64,000 nucleotides of DNA. Origin: Gymnothorax reevesii. Taxonomy: Eukaryota; Chordata; Actinopteri; Anguilliformes; Muraenidae. Each line of letters opens with the position of its first letter. Position 1 is the stretch's first letter. The notes beneath the pieces were generated by a model, which was given only the letters and a program-made list of their open reading frames with translations, was not told the origin of the DNA and did no database searches. Positions 11,901 to 23,689 of this stretch are shown in pieces. The DNA is taken from positions 112,962,219 through 113,026,218 of the forward strand of contig CM056577.1 in NCBI GenBank assembly GCA_029721435.1, read 5' to 3'. The position numbers were made by a program, and so were the translations under genes.

Positions 11901-12528
11901 GTGGTCATTCTCATCAACTGCTGGATGGTTACTATTGGAAAATATGTTAGGTTGTTTGCCGATCAGGCTTGGTTTGAGGTGCTTAATTCGTACACTTCCT
12001 GGGAAACAGTGATGGGACTTAGCACATTCATAATCTAAATTGATGCTTCCTTGTGAATATCCTGTTTGCATTTTGCTCTATCCAACATCTAGCTGATAGT
12101 AGTAAGATTTCAGAACAGAGTGCATCAGGTGAGACTCCATGTTCACGGGTATTTACATCTACAAAGATGGGTTTACAGCCATCTCACTTCAATGTCTCAA
12201 ATACATCATTTTTGGTTTCCTCGTTGCCTCAGAGAATCTAGGAGACATTGAAGTATTCAACGATAGGATTCCGAAAGGACTCAATGTTGCCTGTAGGATT
12301 TCTGTGGTATTCTCACAGTACAGAGATAAAGCATCTCTGTCTAATTAAAACCTTGTTGAAATTAATGTCACTGATGGGATTTCTCTGGGACATTGTAAAA
12401 TGAGTGTCTTTATGAAAATAATGTCCTGGCTGTACTGATGTGTCAAGCAGACACAACAGACTAACAAAAACATTCAGCTAACTTCTGCTTTCTATTCTTA
12501 TTGATAATTTTCAAAAACATGACTTACC
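11901..12528. other. Intergenic, nothing recognised
   Basis: Sequence between the gypsy fossil and the minisatellite. It may include the 3' LTR, but no terminal repeat partner was found upstream. Confidence 0.4.
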
Positions 12529-13093
12529 TCAATCCCACATGAGTTCCACTGGAATTCACTGAGTGTCCTACCTCAATCCCTCACTAGTCCCCTTCAGAGT
12601 TCACACACAATGTCCTACCTGAATCCCATACTTGTCCCATTGGAATTCAAGCTGTGTTCTTCCTCAATCCCACACTGGTCCCATAGGAATTCACTGTGTG
12701 TCCTACCTGAGTCCCACACTAGTCTAATTGGAACTCATTGTGTGTCCTACCACAATCCCTTACTGGGCCTATTGGAATTCACTGTGTATTCTACCTCAAA
12801 CCCTCACTCGCCCCATTGGAATTCACACATTGCCCTTCCTAAATCCTCCACTAGTACCACTGTAATTCACTGTGTGTCCTACCTGAATTCCACACTCATC
12901 CCATTGGAATTCACAGAGTCTCCTGTCTGAATCCTACTCTAGTCCCACTGGAATTCACTAAGTGTCCGACCTGAATCCTGCATTTGGCCAATTGGAATTT
13001 ACTGTATGTCCTACCTCAAACCCATATTAATCCCATTGGAATTTATTGTGTATCCTACCTGAATCCCACACTAGTCCTAAGGGAATTCACTTA
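12529..13093. repeat. Minisatellite, about 45-bp unit, about 13 copies
   Basis: Each unit reads roughly CCTACCTCAATCCCACACT then a short linker, then CCCATTGGAATTCACTGTGT. GGAATTC or a one-base variant recurs every 44-46 bases from about 12551 to 13085. Units differ by scattered substitutions, so it is an old array. The 106-codon open frame at 12610-12930 is simply the repeat translated. Confidence 0.92.
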
Positions 13094-13645
13094 GGGGTCT
13101 ATTCTCCCATGCGCGTAAGTATTCTCCCCTCGACTTAAGTCTGTGCATTATGTGCCCCAACCGCAGTTACGCACTTGGGGCGGAGAAAGGCCAAAATTGG
13201 GGTGTTTCCGGCCGTTTTTCAGGCATAAAACACTTTCCGTATTCTCCCCCCGGCATACGCGCTTTTTCTGTTAAGCGCTTTTGTATTTTGTATTAAGGTC
13301 AAGCGCCAACATAAGGCGAAATGAAATATCGCGTTTGATGTCAGTTATAGGCCGAATTTTAACATTAATTTGTATTTAACATGGTAAAGGTTGAGACATT
13401 CAGTATTTGATTGTTCAACCTTATTTCTAAACTACATTTCTCATAACCATAATAAATTATCAAACGAAATCATCATATGATGTTACGCAACAGCCTGTCC
13501 TCCAATTTGTTCAATTACAAACATACCGGTGGTCATCAAGGTCACAACTGCGCTCTGCCGGATTGCCAGGTTCCCCAGTGTTGTGGGAGCCATTGATTGT
13601 ACTCATGTTGCAATCAGAACCCCTTCCACTAATAATAATACAGCG
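13094..13645 (+). mobile_element. PIF/Harbinger-type remnant
   Basis: The left part carries repeated TATTCTCCCC phrases (13106, 13121 and 13250) that look like subterminal motifs. At 13575-13640 the plus strand translates to VVGAIDCTHVAIRTPST, the segment around the first catalytic Asp of HARBI1-type transposases, whose usual form is VIGAIDCTHI. The coding match stops at 13645, where a Tc1 element begins, and I could not find its continuation beyond 14607. The element is old and incomplete. Confidence 0.6.
13575..13640 (+). pseudogene. HARBI1-like transposase fragment
   Basis: About 22 codons, FPSVVGAIDCTHVAIRTPST, correspond to the first Asp motif of the DDE nuclease in PIF/Harbinger transposases. 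No start, other catalytic residues or stop can be assigned. The fragment ends next to the Tc1 terminal repeat. Confidence 0.6.
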
Positions 13646-13651
13646 TCCTCC

Positions 13652-14607
13652 ATAATTATTGGCACCCCTGGTTAAGATGAGTTCTATAGCTTCTAATAAA
13701 TTCAGTTTTTTTTTTCTAAATAATATAGGACCACAATCAAAAAAAGAGGAAAATCCAAACTTTCATTCAAGTGCATTGATTCAGTGGGGAAAAAATTCCC
13801 ACATTAAGAAATAATTCTTTTGCGTGGTCTGCATAAACGCCGATGTTTGCGTTTATGATTGCGAGTGAGGAAAGGTTTTTTTCGTGCATACCTCCCAGAC
13901 AGCTTGTTGGCATGTAGATAGCGCCTGATGGTTGTTTTGGAGACTTTGTGACCCCAAGATGCTACCACTTGTTGCAATTCTTTAACAGTGAGCTTTGGAG
14001 AACATTTTATTTCTCTTACCATCTTCCTCACTGTGCGTGGTGGCAAAATAACCTTGCGTCCTCATCCAGGCTTGTTTACCACTGTTTCAGTTGTTTTAAA
14101 ATTCTTAATGATTCCTCTGACAGTAGATATGGGCAGGTGCAGGCGATTGGCTATTTTCTTGTAGCCATTGCCTGACTTGTGAAGGTCGACACACATCTGC
14201 CTTACTTGAATGGTGTGTTCCTTTGTCTTTCCCATGTTGAAGAGTGGATAAGAGAAATGGCTTCTGTGTCATGTCATATTTATACCCCAGGGAAACAGGA
14301 AGTGATGATTTACTGATTAAATGTTCCTAGATACTCTGATCAACTTTGTAAACTACTGTGAAAATGACAGAAATACTTCAATTATATTTAATTCCTAGGA
14401 ATTGTTAGGGGTGCCAATAATTGTGTAACAGGTGATTTTATGAAAAATAATTATTTCTTATTCAGGGATTTTTTCCCCCCTTAAAATTCACTTGAGTTGA
14501 GTCTGCAGAAGCAGAGTGTGCTTCTGCAATAAAAATTGAATTTATTTTAGAGGCTTTTAACACATCTTATCCAGGGGTGCCAATGATTATGGAGGGGGCT
14601 GTATATA
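13652..14607 (-). mobile_element. Tc1-family transposon with internal deletion
   Basis: Both terminal repeats are present (CTCCATAATTATTGGCACCC at 13652 and GGTGCCAATGATTATGGAGG at 14575), in the same family as 3353-5047. Total length is only 0.96 kb because the catalytic part of the transposase is gone. The remaining N-terminal coding part reads on the minus strand between about 14235 and 13840 and is broken after the DNA-binding domain. The first codons of the leader gene (GGAAAGAC preceded by the ATG) match those of the long copy. Confidence 0.9.
13804..14235 (-). pseudogene. Truncated Tc1 transposase, N-terminal part
   Basis: The start at about 14235 matches the MGKT start of the copy at 3815, followed by the helix-turn-helix and a basic link. 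The frame is broken near 14070, where TGA replaces the Gly codon of the basic link. The open stretch 14046-13804 carries the second DNA-binding subdomain (TVRKMVREIKCSPKLTVKEL) and the family phrase HKVSKTTIRRYLHANKLSG. Coding similarity stops at about 13845, and the frame ends in unrelated residues. No DDE residue remains. Confidence 0.8.
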
Positions 14608-16357
14608 TTTTTAAATGTTGCGTGCGTACAGAGGTGGGGTATTCGACAAAGGTTAGCACTCCTTATCATGTTTCAACACACCCCAAGTCAATTTCACACC
14701 GGAATTCTCCTTTAACATTACTTGCTTACTACATGACTAGGCACCGGTGAGACTTTTACAGCTCTCAGTAGCATTGATGAGGTTTTTTAATTTCTGAGTG
14801 ACAGATTTGTTCTGTTGCATAACAATGCTTGCTAATCAAGCAGTTACCAGCCTTGCAATTTGGGGCGACACTTTCAACTGGACAGTGTTTTGTCTTCCCT
14901 GTGGGTTCTTGACAATCTCTTTGGGTGCCCGAGACCCTCAGGACCAGCAAGTGCCTGTATTCTTGATGACATCAGGTTTAGCTGATATGACCAGCTGAGT
15001 ATCATCTGCATGACGATAGAAATAATACCATTAATACCATTTTTCAGGGCTAAAGTTGCTGAAAGGTAACAAATTGTATAAGGAAAATTGGTCTCAGCAT
15101 CAATTCTTGTAGTACAGAGCAATATTTATTGTTTGTTAAAACTAATTGTAATTGTTCTGAGAGATGAGACCCCAACCAAAAGAGTGACTGGGCACAAAAG
15201 CCAGCAAGATTTTTTTTAAAGTCTGTTTAACAAACTATTATAACTGACAATGTCATCGGCTGCAATTAAATCTACATGCAAAAATAAAGAGATACAGCCA
15301 TTGTCAGAAGGTACAAGCAGATTATTGAGTAATGCAGTTTCCTAACAACACTCAGGGGTAAATCCAGACTGACCTATTTGCAAAATGCAATTTGCTAGGA
15401 CCCTTTCTCATTTCTGGAATGAGAGATTTGTGACAGGGCTGTAATTTGATATTTTGTTTAAATCGAAAATTAGGCTCCTTGAGTATTGACTTCATAGCTG
15501 CCATTGGAAGAACAGAGGTTCATATTCAGACATGAGTGAGGCAGTGATAACCTTTGATGAAATTGTGCAATAATTAATCATTTTGTTATTGTCTAACTAT
15601 GAGGCATGATTTTTCAAGCAGTTAAAGGGGAAAATTCACTCAAACCAATTTGTCATAAAGAAGCAAGGCATATAGTGGCCATTTCATTACAGTCTGTGCA
15701 AGCTGTGCTGGAGGCAGAGGTACAAGGAAGATTTCGTTTTGTGTTTCAAATTACCAGGTTTTCTTTAGAAAGAAGCACATGATTTCTTTGCTGCTGTGAA
15801 TAGTGGGAATGCAGGGGTCTGATAATCCCCAACTCTTGTTTAGCTTGGCAGCAGTTTACTCAAACACCATAGATTGTCTTTATTTATCTCTTAATGCAGA
15901 AAAGTAAGTGTCTACCTGCAATAAGAGTGATTCATCAGATTAGCGTGGCTGTGCAGTGTGCCACTGGATCTCAGATGAGCATGTGCTGCCTTCCATAGGA
16001 TTGAGTGATGTGAATTTATAGATCAGGTTAAAAGAATTCACTTTGTGTGTGCTGCCGTCTAGTGGACATTTTGCATAACCACTGGTGTATTTCCAAATAA
16101 TTTCTTCAAAATTTTTCTTTATCTTGCTTGAACATTCAGCAAAGCATACAGTGTCTGAAAGTGTGATTCGGGATTCATTTGTGCCTTGGGCACTATTTGT
16201 CTATGAGCACAAAATCGTGTTCCCGACAATTTGTTCACTGAGAGCATCACTGTATTTCTTGGTTTTTTTTCTTTTTTTGTGTTCCACAAGCAATGTTAAA
16301 ATGAACAAGCAATAGAGGGCCCCATATGACTATTGTTTGTATTCAGCATTGCAAGCT
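14608..16357. other. Intergenic, nothing recognised
   Basis: No open frame with a recognisable family. Overlapping frames on both strands at 14765-15122 look like chance. Confidence 0.45.
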
Positions 16358-16359
16358 AC

Positions 16360-16690
16360 ATTTATCCATCCATTTTCCATACTGCTTCTTCCTCGCTCGG
16401 GTCATGGGGATCTGGAGCTTATCCCAGGTGATTCTGGGCGAAAGGCAGGGACCCACCCTGGACAGCTCGCTAATCCATCGCATGGCGCACACACCATTCA
16501 CACACACACCATTCACTCTCACACTTATACCTATAGGTAGTGTGGCATCTCCAAATAACCTGATATGCATGTCGTTGGACTGTGGAAGTACACAGAGGAA
16601 AGCCACATGAACACAGGAAGAACATGCATACTCCAAACAGAAAGGCCCTAGGCCCGATTCGAACCCACTACCATCTTGCTGTTATTTGTA
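16360..16690 (+). repeat. Common teleost dispersed repeat (ATCCATCCATTTTCC family)
   Basis: It starts ATCCATCCATTTTCCATACT, continues with CTGGAGCTTATCCCAGGTGA and CACCCTGGACAGCTCGC, and ends with GTTGGACTGTGGAAGTACAC, GAACATGCATACTCC and GATTCGAACCCACTACC. That is the usual order of a very abundant fish repeat. Related 3' parts are at 57565-57650 and 57835-58075. It has no protein; I read it as a LINE- or SINE-derived 3' sequence but cannot assign the parent. Confidence 0.75.
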
Positions 16691-17039
16691 TCCTTGGTAT
16701 ATTGGTATCCTTGGTAAATATTAGCAAAATAGGCAATTAAAAATGTGGTTACAATTAATCATTTATGAAAAATATTGAAGAAAAATATTCTTATCTTAAA
16801 ATAAATATTTTTCATCGAAAGATGTGCCGCTATTATTGTTACTTGTAGACTGCTCTAAATAAAAATTGAATAGAAATATATCACCATTCAAACTAAACTT
16901 TATTGAAGTTCACCATAATGATTAAGAAAAGGTAAATGGTCATTCATGACTTTCTGTTTCCTCGGGGTATGGACAAGAGGTAGTACATGACCAATTTCCT
17001 TTAGTCATCCATCACCATGGTTAATACAAAAGATTAAAG

Positions 17040-17480
17040 AAATGATACACCAAAGGAATGTTGTTGTGCCTCATAAATGCAACGTAGAACTGGCTATACC
17101 ATGGAGCAAACAATTTGCAAAATACCCATATCTTCAGTTAGGGCAATAATTAAGACGTTTACGGCATATGGCAGTGTTAAAAATTCAAGTGGAAAAGGAC
17201 ATGCTTCTATTCAGATTGTGTGGGCTGTGAGGAGGATGGTTCAACTGGTAAAGCAAACTCCAAATACCACAGTTGGAGAATTGCAGATATTAATTTTGTC
17301 ATAAGATAAGAAAGTATCCAAAACTACAATGAGATGCAAGTGATATAACAAAAATATTCGGGGGGATATCCTGGATAAAAGGAAAACAACTTCTTTTTCT
17401 ACTGCAAAACAAACTTGTTCTGTTTGCCGAACAGTAGAGGAGCTCCCAGAGGGACTGGGTTTTATGGCCATATGAGAGCA
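17040..17480 (+). pseudogene. Degenerate Tc1-like transposase fragment
   Basis: The open frame 17077-17304 retains the second half of a Tc1 DNA-binding domain (ISSVRAIIKTFTAYGSVKN, then RRMVQLVKQTPNTTVGELQ). A decayed continuation containing VSKTTMRC follows at 17305-17340. No catalytic residues are readable and no termini were found. It belongs to a different, older family than the copies at 3353 and 13652. Confidence 0.7.
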
Positions 17481-17484
17481 AAAC

Positions 17485-19278
17485 AGAGCTTGTTTTCAAT
17501 TTACACCTGAGATAAGTCTAGCATGGACCTCAAAATGGACCTCATTTTAAAAAAATGCTTGAATTTCAAACCAAGATATTGTGTTGGCTCAAAAAGGAAA
17601 CCAGCATTTTGTAAAAAAAAAATATCCTACTTCTTGAGTCAGTGGGAAGCTTTACAGTGGGAACCCAATGGCACTTGGATCGTCCAATACCGCCGGAAAC
17701 TTCTGTTCCCTAGGCCTAAAGCCGCCCGTGTCACATGATTGCCTCAGCTTGAAATGGATCAAATCGGCAAGAGGGATTCCCCCGTGACTTAAATTCAAGA
17801 TAAAACATAGGGGTCGCTATTTCGATATTTAATGTTCAATCAGTGGTAGAATGCCTAACTATGCTTCTGAGTCATGGATCAGATGTTTGTTATCGATACT
17901 AAATTCAGTATTTCTGTATTATCCATGGACAAAGTGCTCGATTACTGTTAGTTTTAGAACATATTTTATCATCATATTATATTCAGAGTGTTTGTTATTC
18001 ATTTGCTTGCTTGTTTCCTTCAGAAATATATTCAGAAATTGACAATAATTCTGAGTCCGCATAACTCCAAAATCCAATGTCAAAAATACGGAAATTACCT
18101 AGATTTTCCAGGGAACGGAGGTAATCTTTATATAATGAGGCTAAGTGCTATTGGGTTAATGAGGTATGACCTAGAATTTTTCATATGAGCATAATCATGT
18201 TAATTTCACATTTTTAAGCCTTTTTTTTCCCTCATGCACCCAGACAATGAAATCTCTGCAAAAGTGATGCGTACCTCGGGGAATATCAAATATATGACAT
18301 GAGTTGAGCCATGGGAGAAGTGCTATAGTTGTGTGATGAAGAAAAATCTAGAACAAATGCCAAATTATGGTTCTCTTCAACGGGCAAGCCATTGCAAACA
18401 CCATGTAATCAAAGGCAGCGATCCAGTTGCGCGTCCCAAGCCCCACTTTGGACAAAAATGAATATTCATGACCGCAATAGTGGTCAATTTACACTTGACT
18501 TTTAGCCCTCAGGTAGCCCCTCCCTTTCAACCAATTAAAGGCAAGTATGCGTAAATTGGTTGTCTTGGAGACATAGCTTCCATAACTGGGTCTAATATAG
18601 CTTCTCTGGAAAGATGATAAGAAGGAGTTCGCTGAAATATTGGTAGGGACAATCTTGCTTCCAAAAATATTGATGGGGACATGTCCATATGCAAACCTAC
18701 ACCCTTGGTTTTATTAGTGCTCGAGAATGAGAAATGAAACTAAATTTTCTTGACCGGATGCTTGATGGTTTTACTCACCTGAATCTTTCTCTGGGTCCCC
18801 AAATATCAAGGTAAACTGAAAAAGTAGGCCTACTGATTACACTGGATAGTGGTGGATGTTGAATATGGAATTCTTTCGCACCTGCATTTTTGGCAGATTA
18901 TGCTGTCCACTACCTCATTCTGTCAGCTGTCTGACTTTTGCATCACGTCCCGCACTTTGAAATATCGCAGCCGCGTTTTCTTCAGTTTTGCGCGGCACTG
19001 CTCTATTATTCTGTGAGAAGTACGCAAATGTAACTACTCACAAATTATTCCATTAATCTCCAAGTATCAGACATGTATTATGGATCAGACAGCGCAGGTG
19101 GGGAGAAATCAGCAGATAGCAAGGGTGGGCGAAATAAATTAGAAGCTGACATGTTTAGGGGAGACCGGGGTTACCTTGTCATGATTTTATATTTGGCTCC
19201 ATAACTCTTTGTTGCAAAAACTTAGAGAAAAACCTTTATGGTATATGTGTAGTGCAAAATCTTGTCTACAAAACTTGT
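17485..19278. other. Intergenic; one repeat-like motif, no gene
   Basis: Nothing coding was recognised. At 19152-19235 the sequence AGGGGAGACCGGGGTTAC followed by TTTGGCTCCATAACTC is related, in inverse orientation, to the right end of the element at 29693-30695, so a fragment of that family is present here. Confidence 0.5.
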
Positions 19279-19305
19279 GAATGAATGAATGAATGAATGA
19301 ATGAA
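19279..19305. repeat. (GAAT)n tail of the LINE
   Basis: About six and a half tandem GAAT units mark the 3' end of the minus-strand LINE. Confidence 0.85.
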
Positions 19306-19694
19306 TTTATTTTGGTACAAAAAAAAACTGATTTCTCAGTTAGCCTATGTACCCGAAAGGGTGTAAGTTGAAGCAAAAGCTTATATACACCTACCCCTTT
19401 TACCTTAGAAAATTATGCACGCCACTACAAATACAAAAGAGGAAAGCACAGACATTTGAAATTAATCAGTAAACTTAAATTTCTCATCACAACAAAATAA
19501 AGAATAGCGCACAGCGCACAGTCCAAAATAATAGTATAAAATCAGTAAACTTAATTTTCTATACTGTAACCAGAAATCATATTTTTATAAAGAATTTTAA
19601 AGCCGATTTGAGTGGAGCATAATTTAATATTTTCAGGACAGTTGTTCAAGATGTTTACCCCTTTAACAGAGACACAGTGATTTCTTACAGCAGT

Positions 19695-21135
19695 TCAGGT
19701 CTTTGGTTTGTCAAATAATAATGTTCCTCTCAAGTTATAATTGGAGTCCTTCATTTTGAACAGATTTCGGACATGTTGAGGAAGAAGTTTGTTTTTTGCT
19801 TTGTACATGGTTTGTATTGTAATGTAATCAACCAAGTCCTTGAATTTCAGAATGTTTAAGCAGATAAAAAGTGGCTCACGATAAGGTTTATTACTGATGA
19901 TTCTTATGGCTTTCTTTTGCAATAAAAATATTGAATTAGTGTTTGTTTTATACATGTTTCATATTCATTAATATGAGCTATTAATGAATAATATAGTGGT
20001 TAACCCTCTTAACCACCACAGCATATCTGCTACATTAAGTGAAAAGGTTAACAGCCTGGACACCCTGCTGGTTTTGTTTCTTATTGCCAAATAAACATTT
20101 GAGAATAACTTGAATGGTCTGAAAGTTAAAATAAAAAAAATTAAATTTTTCAAACTATTTTTCCAAATATTGGCCCATAATCAACATATCTGCCAATGGA
20201 AATGATTTTTACACCATTGGAAATAGGTTTGGTTAATAGAGGGTTAATGAATATTGAGAGAGAATCAAATAAGAATCGCGATGGAATTTGACATTTTGGA
20301 TTTAACATAATTTATGTGTGATTTCCAGCTTAATTTATCATCAATAATAGCTCCAAGAAATTTGGTTTCAGTTACAATTTCAAATCCAGCATCATTTATT
20401 GTCAAGTTTCTGCTTGAATTCCTGGGCTTATTTCCAAATATAATGCATTTTGTTTTACCGTGATGATAATTTGTTTGAATCAAACCATTGTTTGAATTTC
20501 TGTAGTTCCTTCTCCAGCATATCCAGAAGCTGTCCCAAATGATCCCCAGTACAGAACACAGTTGTCTCATCAGCAAATAAAATACAATTCAGGGACTTAG
20601 AAACCAAACATATGTTGTTAATATATAAAAGAAACTGCATTGGACCCAGGACTGAACCCTGAGGCACCTCACATGTGATCTTCAAGAATTCAGAATTTTT
20701 CTTATTAATATGGACATACTGATACCTGTTTTGTAGATAGCTGGTTATCCAATCATATGCCAATCCCCTGATGCCATACTTCTCTAATTTGTTTAATCAT
20801 GAGATGTGATCAATGATGTGAAATATTTTCTGTAAATCTAAAAATACCCCGACTGTATATTTCTTTTTCTCAATTGCATTTGTTATTTGTTCAACAAAGT
20901 CCATTAGAGTTAATGATGTGGTTCAATTTTTCCTGAATCCATATAGCTGTTCTCAGAGCATTTGGTGTTTAGCAATGAAATAATTTAACCTCTTTTCAAA
21001 TACCTTTTCCAAAATTTTTGAGAATTGTGGTAATGGTGAGATTGGCCTGTAGTTTGTAAAAACATGTTTGTCATCAGATTTAAACCGTGGTATCACTTTG
21101 GCTGTGGGTGATCGGAGGTTACACTCATTGACCAC
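19695..21135 (-). pseudogene. LINE reverse transcriptase, multiply frameshifted
   Basis: Order on the minus strand: the finger region at 21135-20953 (VIPRFKSDDKHVFTNYRPIS, then PQFSKILEK); the palm at 20763-20455, with the PQGSVLGP motif and FADE where the polymerase box is normally FADD or YADD; the thumb at 20576-20265 (ETKFLGAIIDDKLSWKSHI); and the distal C-terminus at 19955-19695 (LLQKKAIRIISNKPYREP). Frames change at least twice and the second catalytic Asp of the polymerase box is Glu. It is therefore a dead copy. The MITE separates thumb and C-terminus. Confidence 0.85.
20000..20247. mobile_element. piggyBac-type MITE inserted in the LINE
   Basis: Bounded by TTAACCCTCT at the left and AGAGGGTTAA at the right, so TTAA target sites flank short CCCTCT inverted ends. 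TTAA is the target duplication of piggyBac elements. It is 248 bases long with no coding capacity. It interrupts the minus-strand LINE coding region between the thumb and C-terminal parts. Confidence 0.7.
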
Positions 21136-21354
21136 AGGTGACCGACCTGTCTATTTGTACATATGCATTCACTGGAGGCGGTCTCCTAATGTTGATATGA
21201 CATTAAATGACTACTTGATAACTAATTAATTCACATATCCATCTTTTGCAAATAGATATAATAAAGCTACCTTCAAATCATGGTATATCCACAGAAAAAA
21301 ACTTCCCCACCCAATAGTTATAAACAAGGTCCAATACACTCATTCTGTTGTAAT

Positions 21355-21700
21355 TGCCTCCGACCAACAAAGTTGAAGGAGGTTATGTGATCATTACCGT
21401 TTGTCTGTTGGTTGGTTTGTTGGTTTGTTTGTAAGCAGGATTACGCAAAAAGTTATTCAAAAGTGGATTTTCCTCAAATTTGGTGTAATGATTAAGTATT
21501 GTTCAAGGAAGAGGGGATTTGATTTTGGGAGGTCAAGGTCAAAGGTCAAGGGAATGCAAAAGGTCAAAAACATGTACAAAACATATTTGCGCGAAGACTA
21601 CAGGACTGCATAAACACAGGGGTTGCTAGCTAATACTGGCAAAAATAACATTGGGAACATTGGTGGAGGTACTTGCGCTCTCTGAGCACAGCTTTAGTTG
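21355..21700 (+). repeat. Unclassified teleost repeat, related to 5555-6482
   Basis: The 5' part reads GCCTCCGACCAACAAAGTTG then AAGGAGGTTATGTGATC, the middle has GTTTGTTTG tracts and GGTCAAGGTCAAAGGTCAAG, and the end is TGGTGGAGGTACTTGCGCTC followed by TCTGAGCAC. The last phrase is the inverse counterpart of the terminus at 5560. No protein. Confidence 0.6.
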
Positions 21701-21773
21701 ATGATATGTTTCTCTCTATTCAATGCTTAATTTAGGCTGAAGGAGTTCCATGTTTTTGTTTGGCTATTTTCAT

Positions 21774-22400
21774 CAGTGACGTGCCGTCGAAGGTAGATTA
21801 GGTGAGGCAGAATCCTCATCGTTAACAGGATAACTCCCCATTACTTAGCTTGATTTGCAATCAGAGGATTGATTAACTAATTTGCCAAGACTAATCGGCA
21901 GAATAACAGGATAATTTCAGTTTCCACGGCATTATTGCTCACTGTATAAATACTCACAAGACTGCAAATTTGCTCACAGTTGCATACAGGAAGCTAACGC
22001 AATGCCGTTAACAAATATTAAAACATTCCTTATGCCGCATTCAATGCTTGGTCAATATATTTACGATAATGTATTCCTCCATACATACTTTTTTGTGCTT
22101 TTCAAAAAATAGGGAGTTTATTTTCAGTCTTCTTTTGTAATCTGATTAGCAATAGGTTACAACAATTCACTAAATTACCAAGAGAATTTTATTTTTTTCT
22201 AATTAATTATTAAGATTTCCATCCTTGCAGTCTCAAATCAAATCATATCTGTACATGAATCTTTTTGTCATAATCACCTCTTAATCACAGGCAACATATT
22301 GGCTAGGTCTTAATTGTCTGGCAAAAAAGAAAAAAATCGATTGATTGTCAATCAGGCATAACAAAAGAAAAAAGGTTGACAAAATCCAACGATAAAAAGT
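21774..22400 (+). repeat. Dispersed repeat family X, copy 1
   Basis: It begins CAGTGACGTGCCGTCG and stays alignable over about 620 bases with the copy at 44944-45570. Shared phrases include GAGGCAGAATCCTCA, CAATCAGAGGATTGA, CATTATTGCTCA, GTTTATTTTCAGT and GATTGTCAATCAGG. Neither copy has a long open frame. The family resembles an abundant fish repeat beginning CAGTGACGTGC, but I do not know its class. Confidence 0.8.
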
Positions 22401-22454
22401 CTCCCTTGACATTATGTCTCTGATTTTCATCGGCTTTTACTCATCACAGGAATG

Positions 22455-22550
22455 ATGTGCTGAATATCATCACGGCTGTGATTTGGCCATAGGCACGAGG
22501 ATGCAGGCCGAGTGCTGAAGTAGCGCAGCCCTGATGATATTCAGCAACAG
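22455..22550. repeat. Short palindrome
   Basis: TGCTGAATATCATCACG at 22460 and CTGATGATATTCAGCA at 22530 are inverted partners around a loop of about 55 bases that contains GCACGAGGATGCAGG. It may be a small foldback repeat that ends copy 1 of family X or sits next to it. Confidence 0.7.
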
Positions 22551-22999
22551 CATCACAACCTCCAGTGTGTTAGGCCTATTGCTTTTAGACAACAGTTCTA
22601 CAAATGTCACTTATTACCTGGGCACAAAAAACGACAACAGATTATCATTTCTTTGTTTGTTTAATCAGTTATGCCCTTCTCCTGCGCAAATAGTTCTATT
22701 ATTGCCAGACCATTTCTCCACATCAGTGCGATATGGCAGTATATGCTTGATCGGCCAACAGTTTCTATGTTTTTTGTTTACTGTTTTTTGAAGAATAACT
22801 TTTTGTAGAAGGAAAATGAGGACATGAAATACTAAATCTAAACGTTAAATATAAATCAGATTGCTAAATATAACTCAAAATGTTATATATATATACACAC
22901 ACAGTCGTGCCCAAAATTATTCATACCCCTATCAATTTTTGCTAAATATTTTTGATAAATCAAATTTATTCTTGTAAAAATGACACAGTAAGTTGACAT

Positions 23000-23600
23000 A
23001 AAGCTGTAAGAAGTATAGTAAACGATTTTTCCGAGAAATGCATTCATTTTTGGCATTTTATTTGACAGTATTTGTTAGATTTACAAAAAATGCCATGTCC
23101 AGAATTAATCATAACATTTTCTCAGTAATTGCGGGCAAAGTCTTTATTCACGATTACAGCCTCCAAATGCTTCCTGTGGTGAATCACAAGGTTTCTCACA
23201 TCTGCATGGGGATTTTGGCCCACTCCTCTTTGGTGAACTTCCCCAGGTCCTTAAAGTTTAAGGGTTTCTTTGACATGACCTTGGTCTTCAGTTCCCTCCA
23301 CAAATTCTGGATAGCATTGAGGTCGGAGCTCTAGCTTGATCACTTCAAAACATTCACTTTGTTGTCCACTTACCATTTCTTGAAGGATTTGGCCCTGTGT
23401 TTAGGCTCATTATCCTGTTGGAAGATCCATTCCTGCCAAAGACCAAGTTTTTTAGCGGATTGCTTAATGTTTTAACTGAAGATCTGGATATACTGGTCCT
23501 GTTTCATAGTGTCATTAATTTTAACAAGGTTTCCAGGCCCATTCACTGAAAAGCAACCCCAGAGCATGATACTCCCGCCACAGTGTTTGACTGTTGGGAC
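23000..23600 (-). pseudogene. Tc1 transposase C-terminal fragment, left half
   Basis: Read on the minus strand it gives the region from the catalytic domain ([24 protein letters not shown], decayed) through LRTEL to the C-terminus. The reading frame has many stops, and no start or DNA-binding domain is present. Confidence 0.65.
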
Positions 23601-23689
23601 CGTGTTTTACGGTTGAAGACTTCACCTTTTTTACGCCACTTACACTTCTCCAACCCAGACACACAAAAACTCCTCTACCCTTCACAAAA

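Larger units (their letters stand above)
19279..21140 (-). mobile_element. Non-LTR retrotransposon (LINE), 5'-truncated
   Basis: Reverse-transcriptase coding runs on the minus strand from about 21135 to 19695 in several frames. The element ends at 19279-19305 in a (TTCA)n tail, a tandem-repeat 3' end of the sort used by the CR1/L2/Rex1 group. A MITE at 20000-20247 splits the 3' part of the coding region. The 5' end, including any endonuclease, is missing. Confidence 0.85.
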
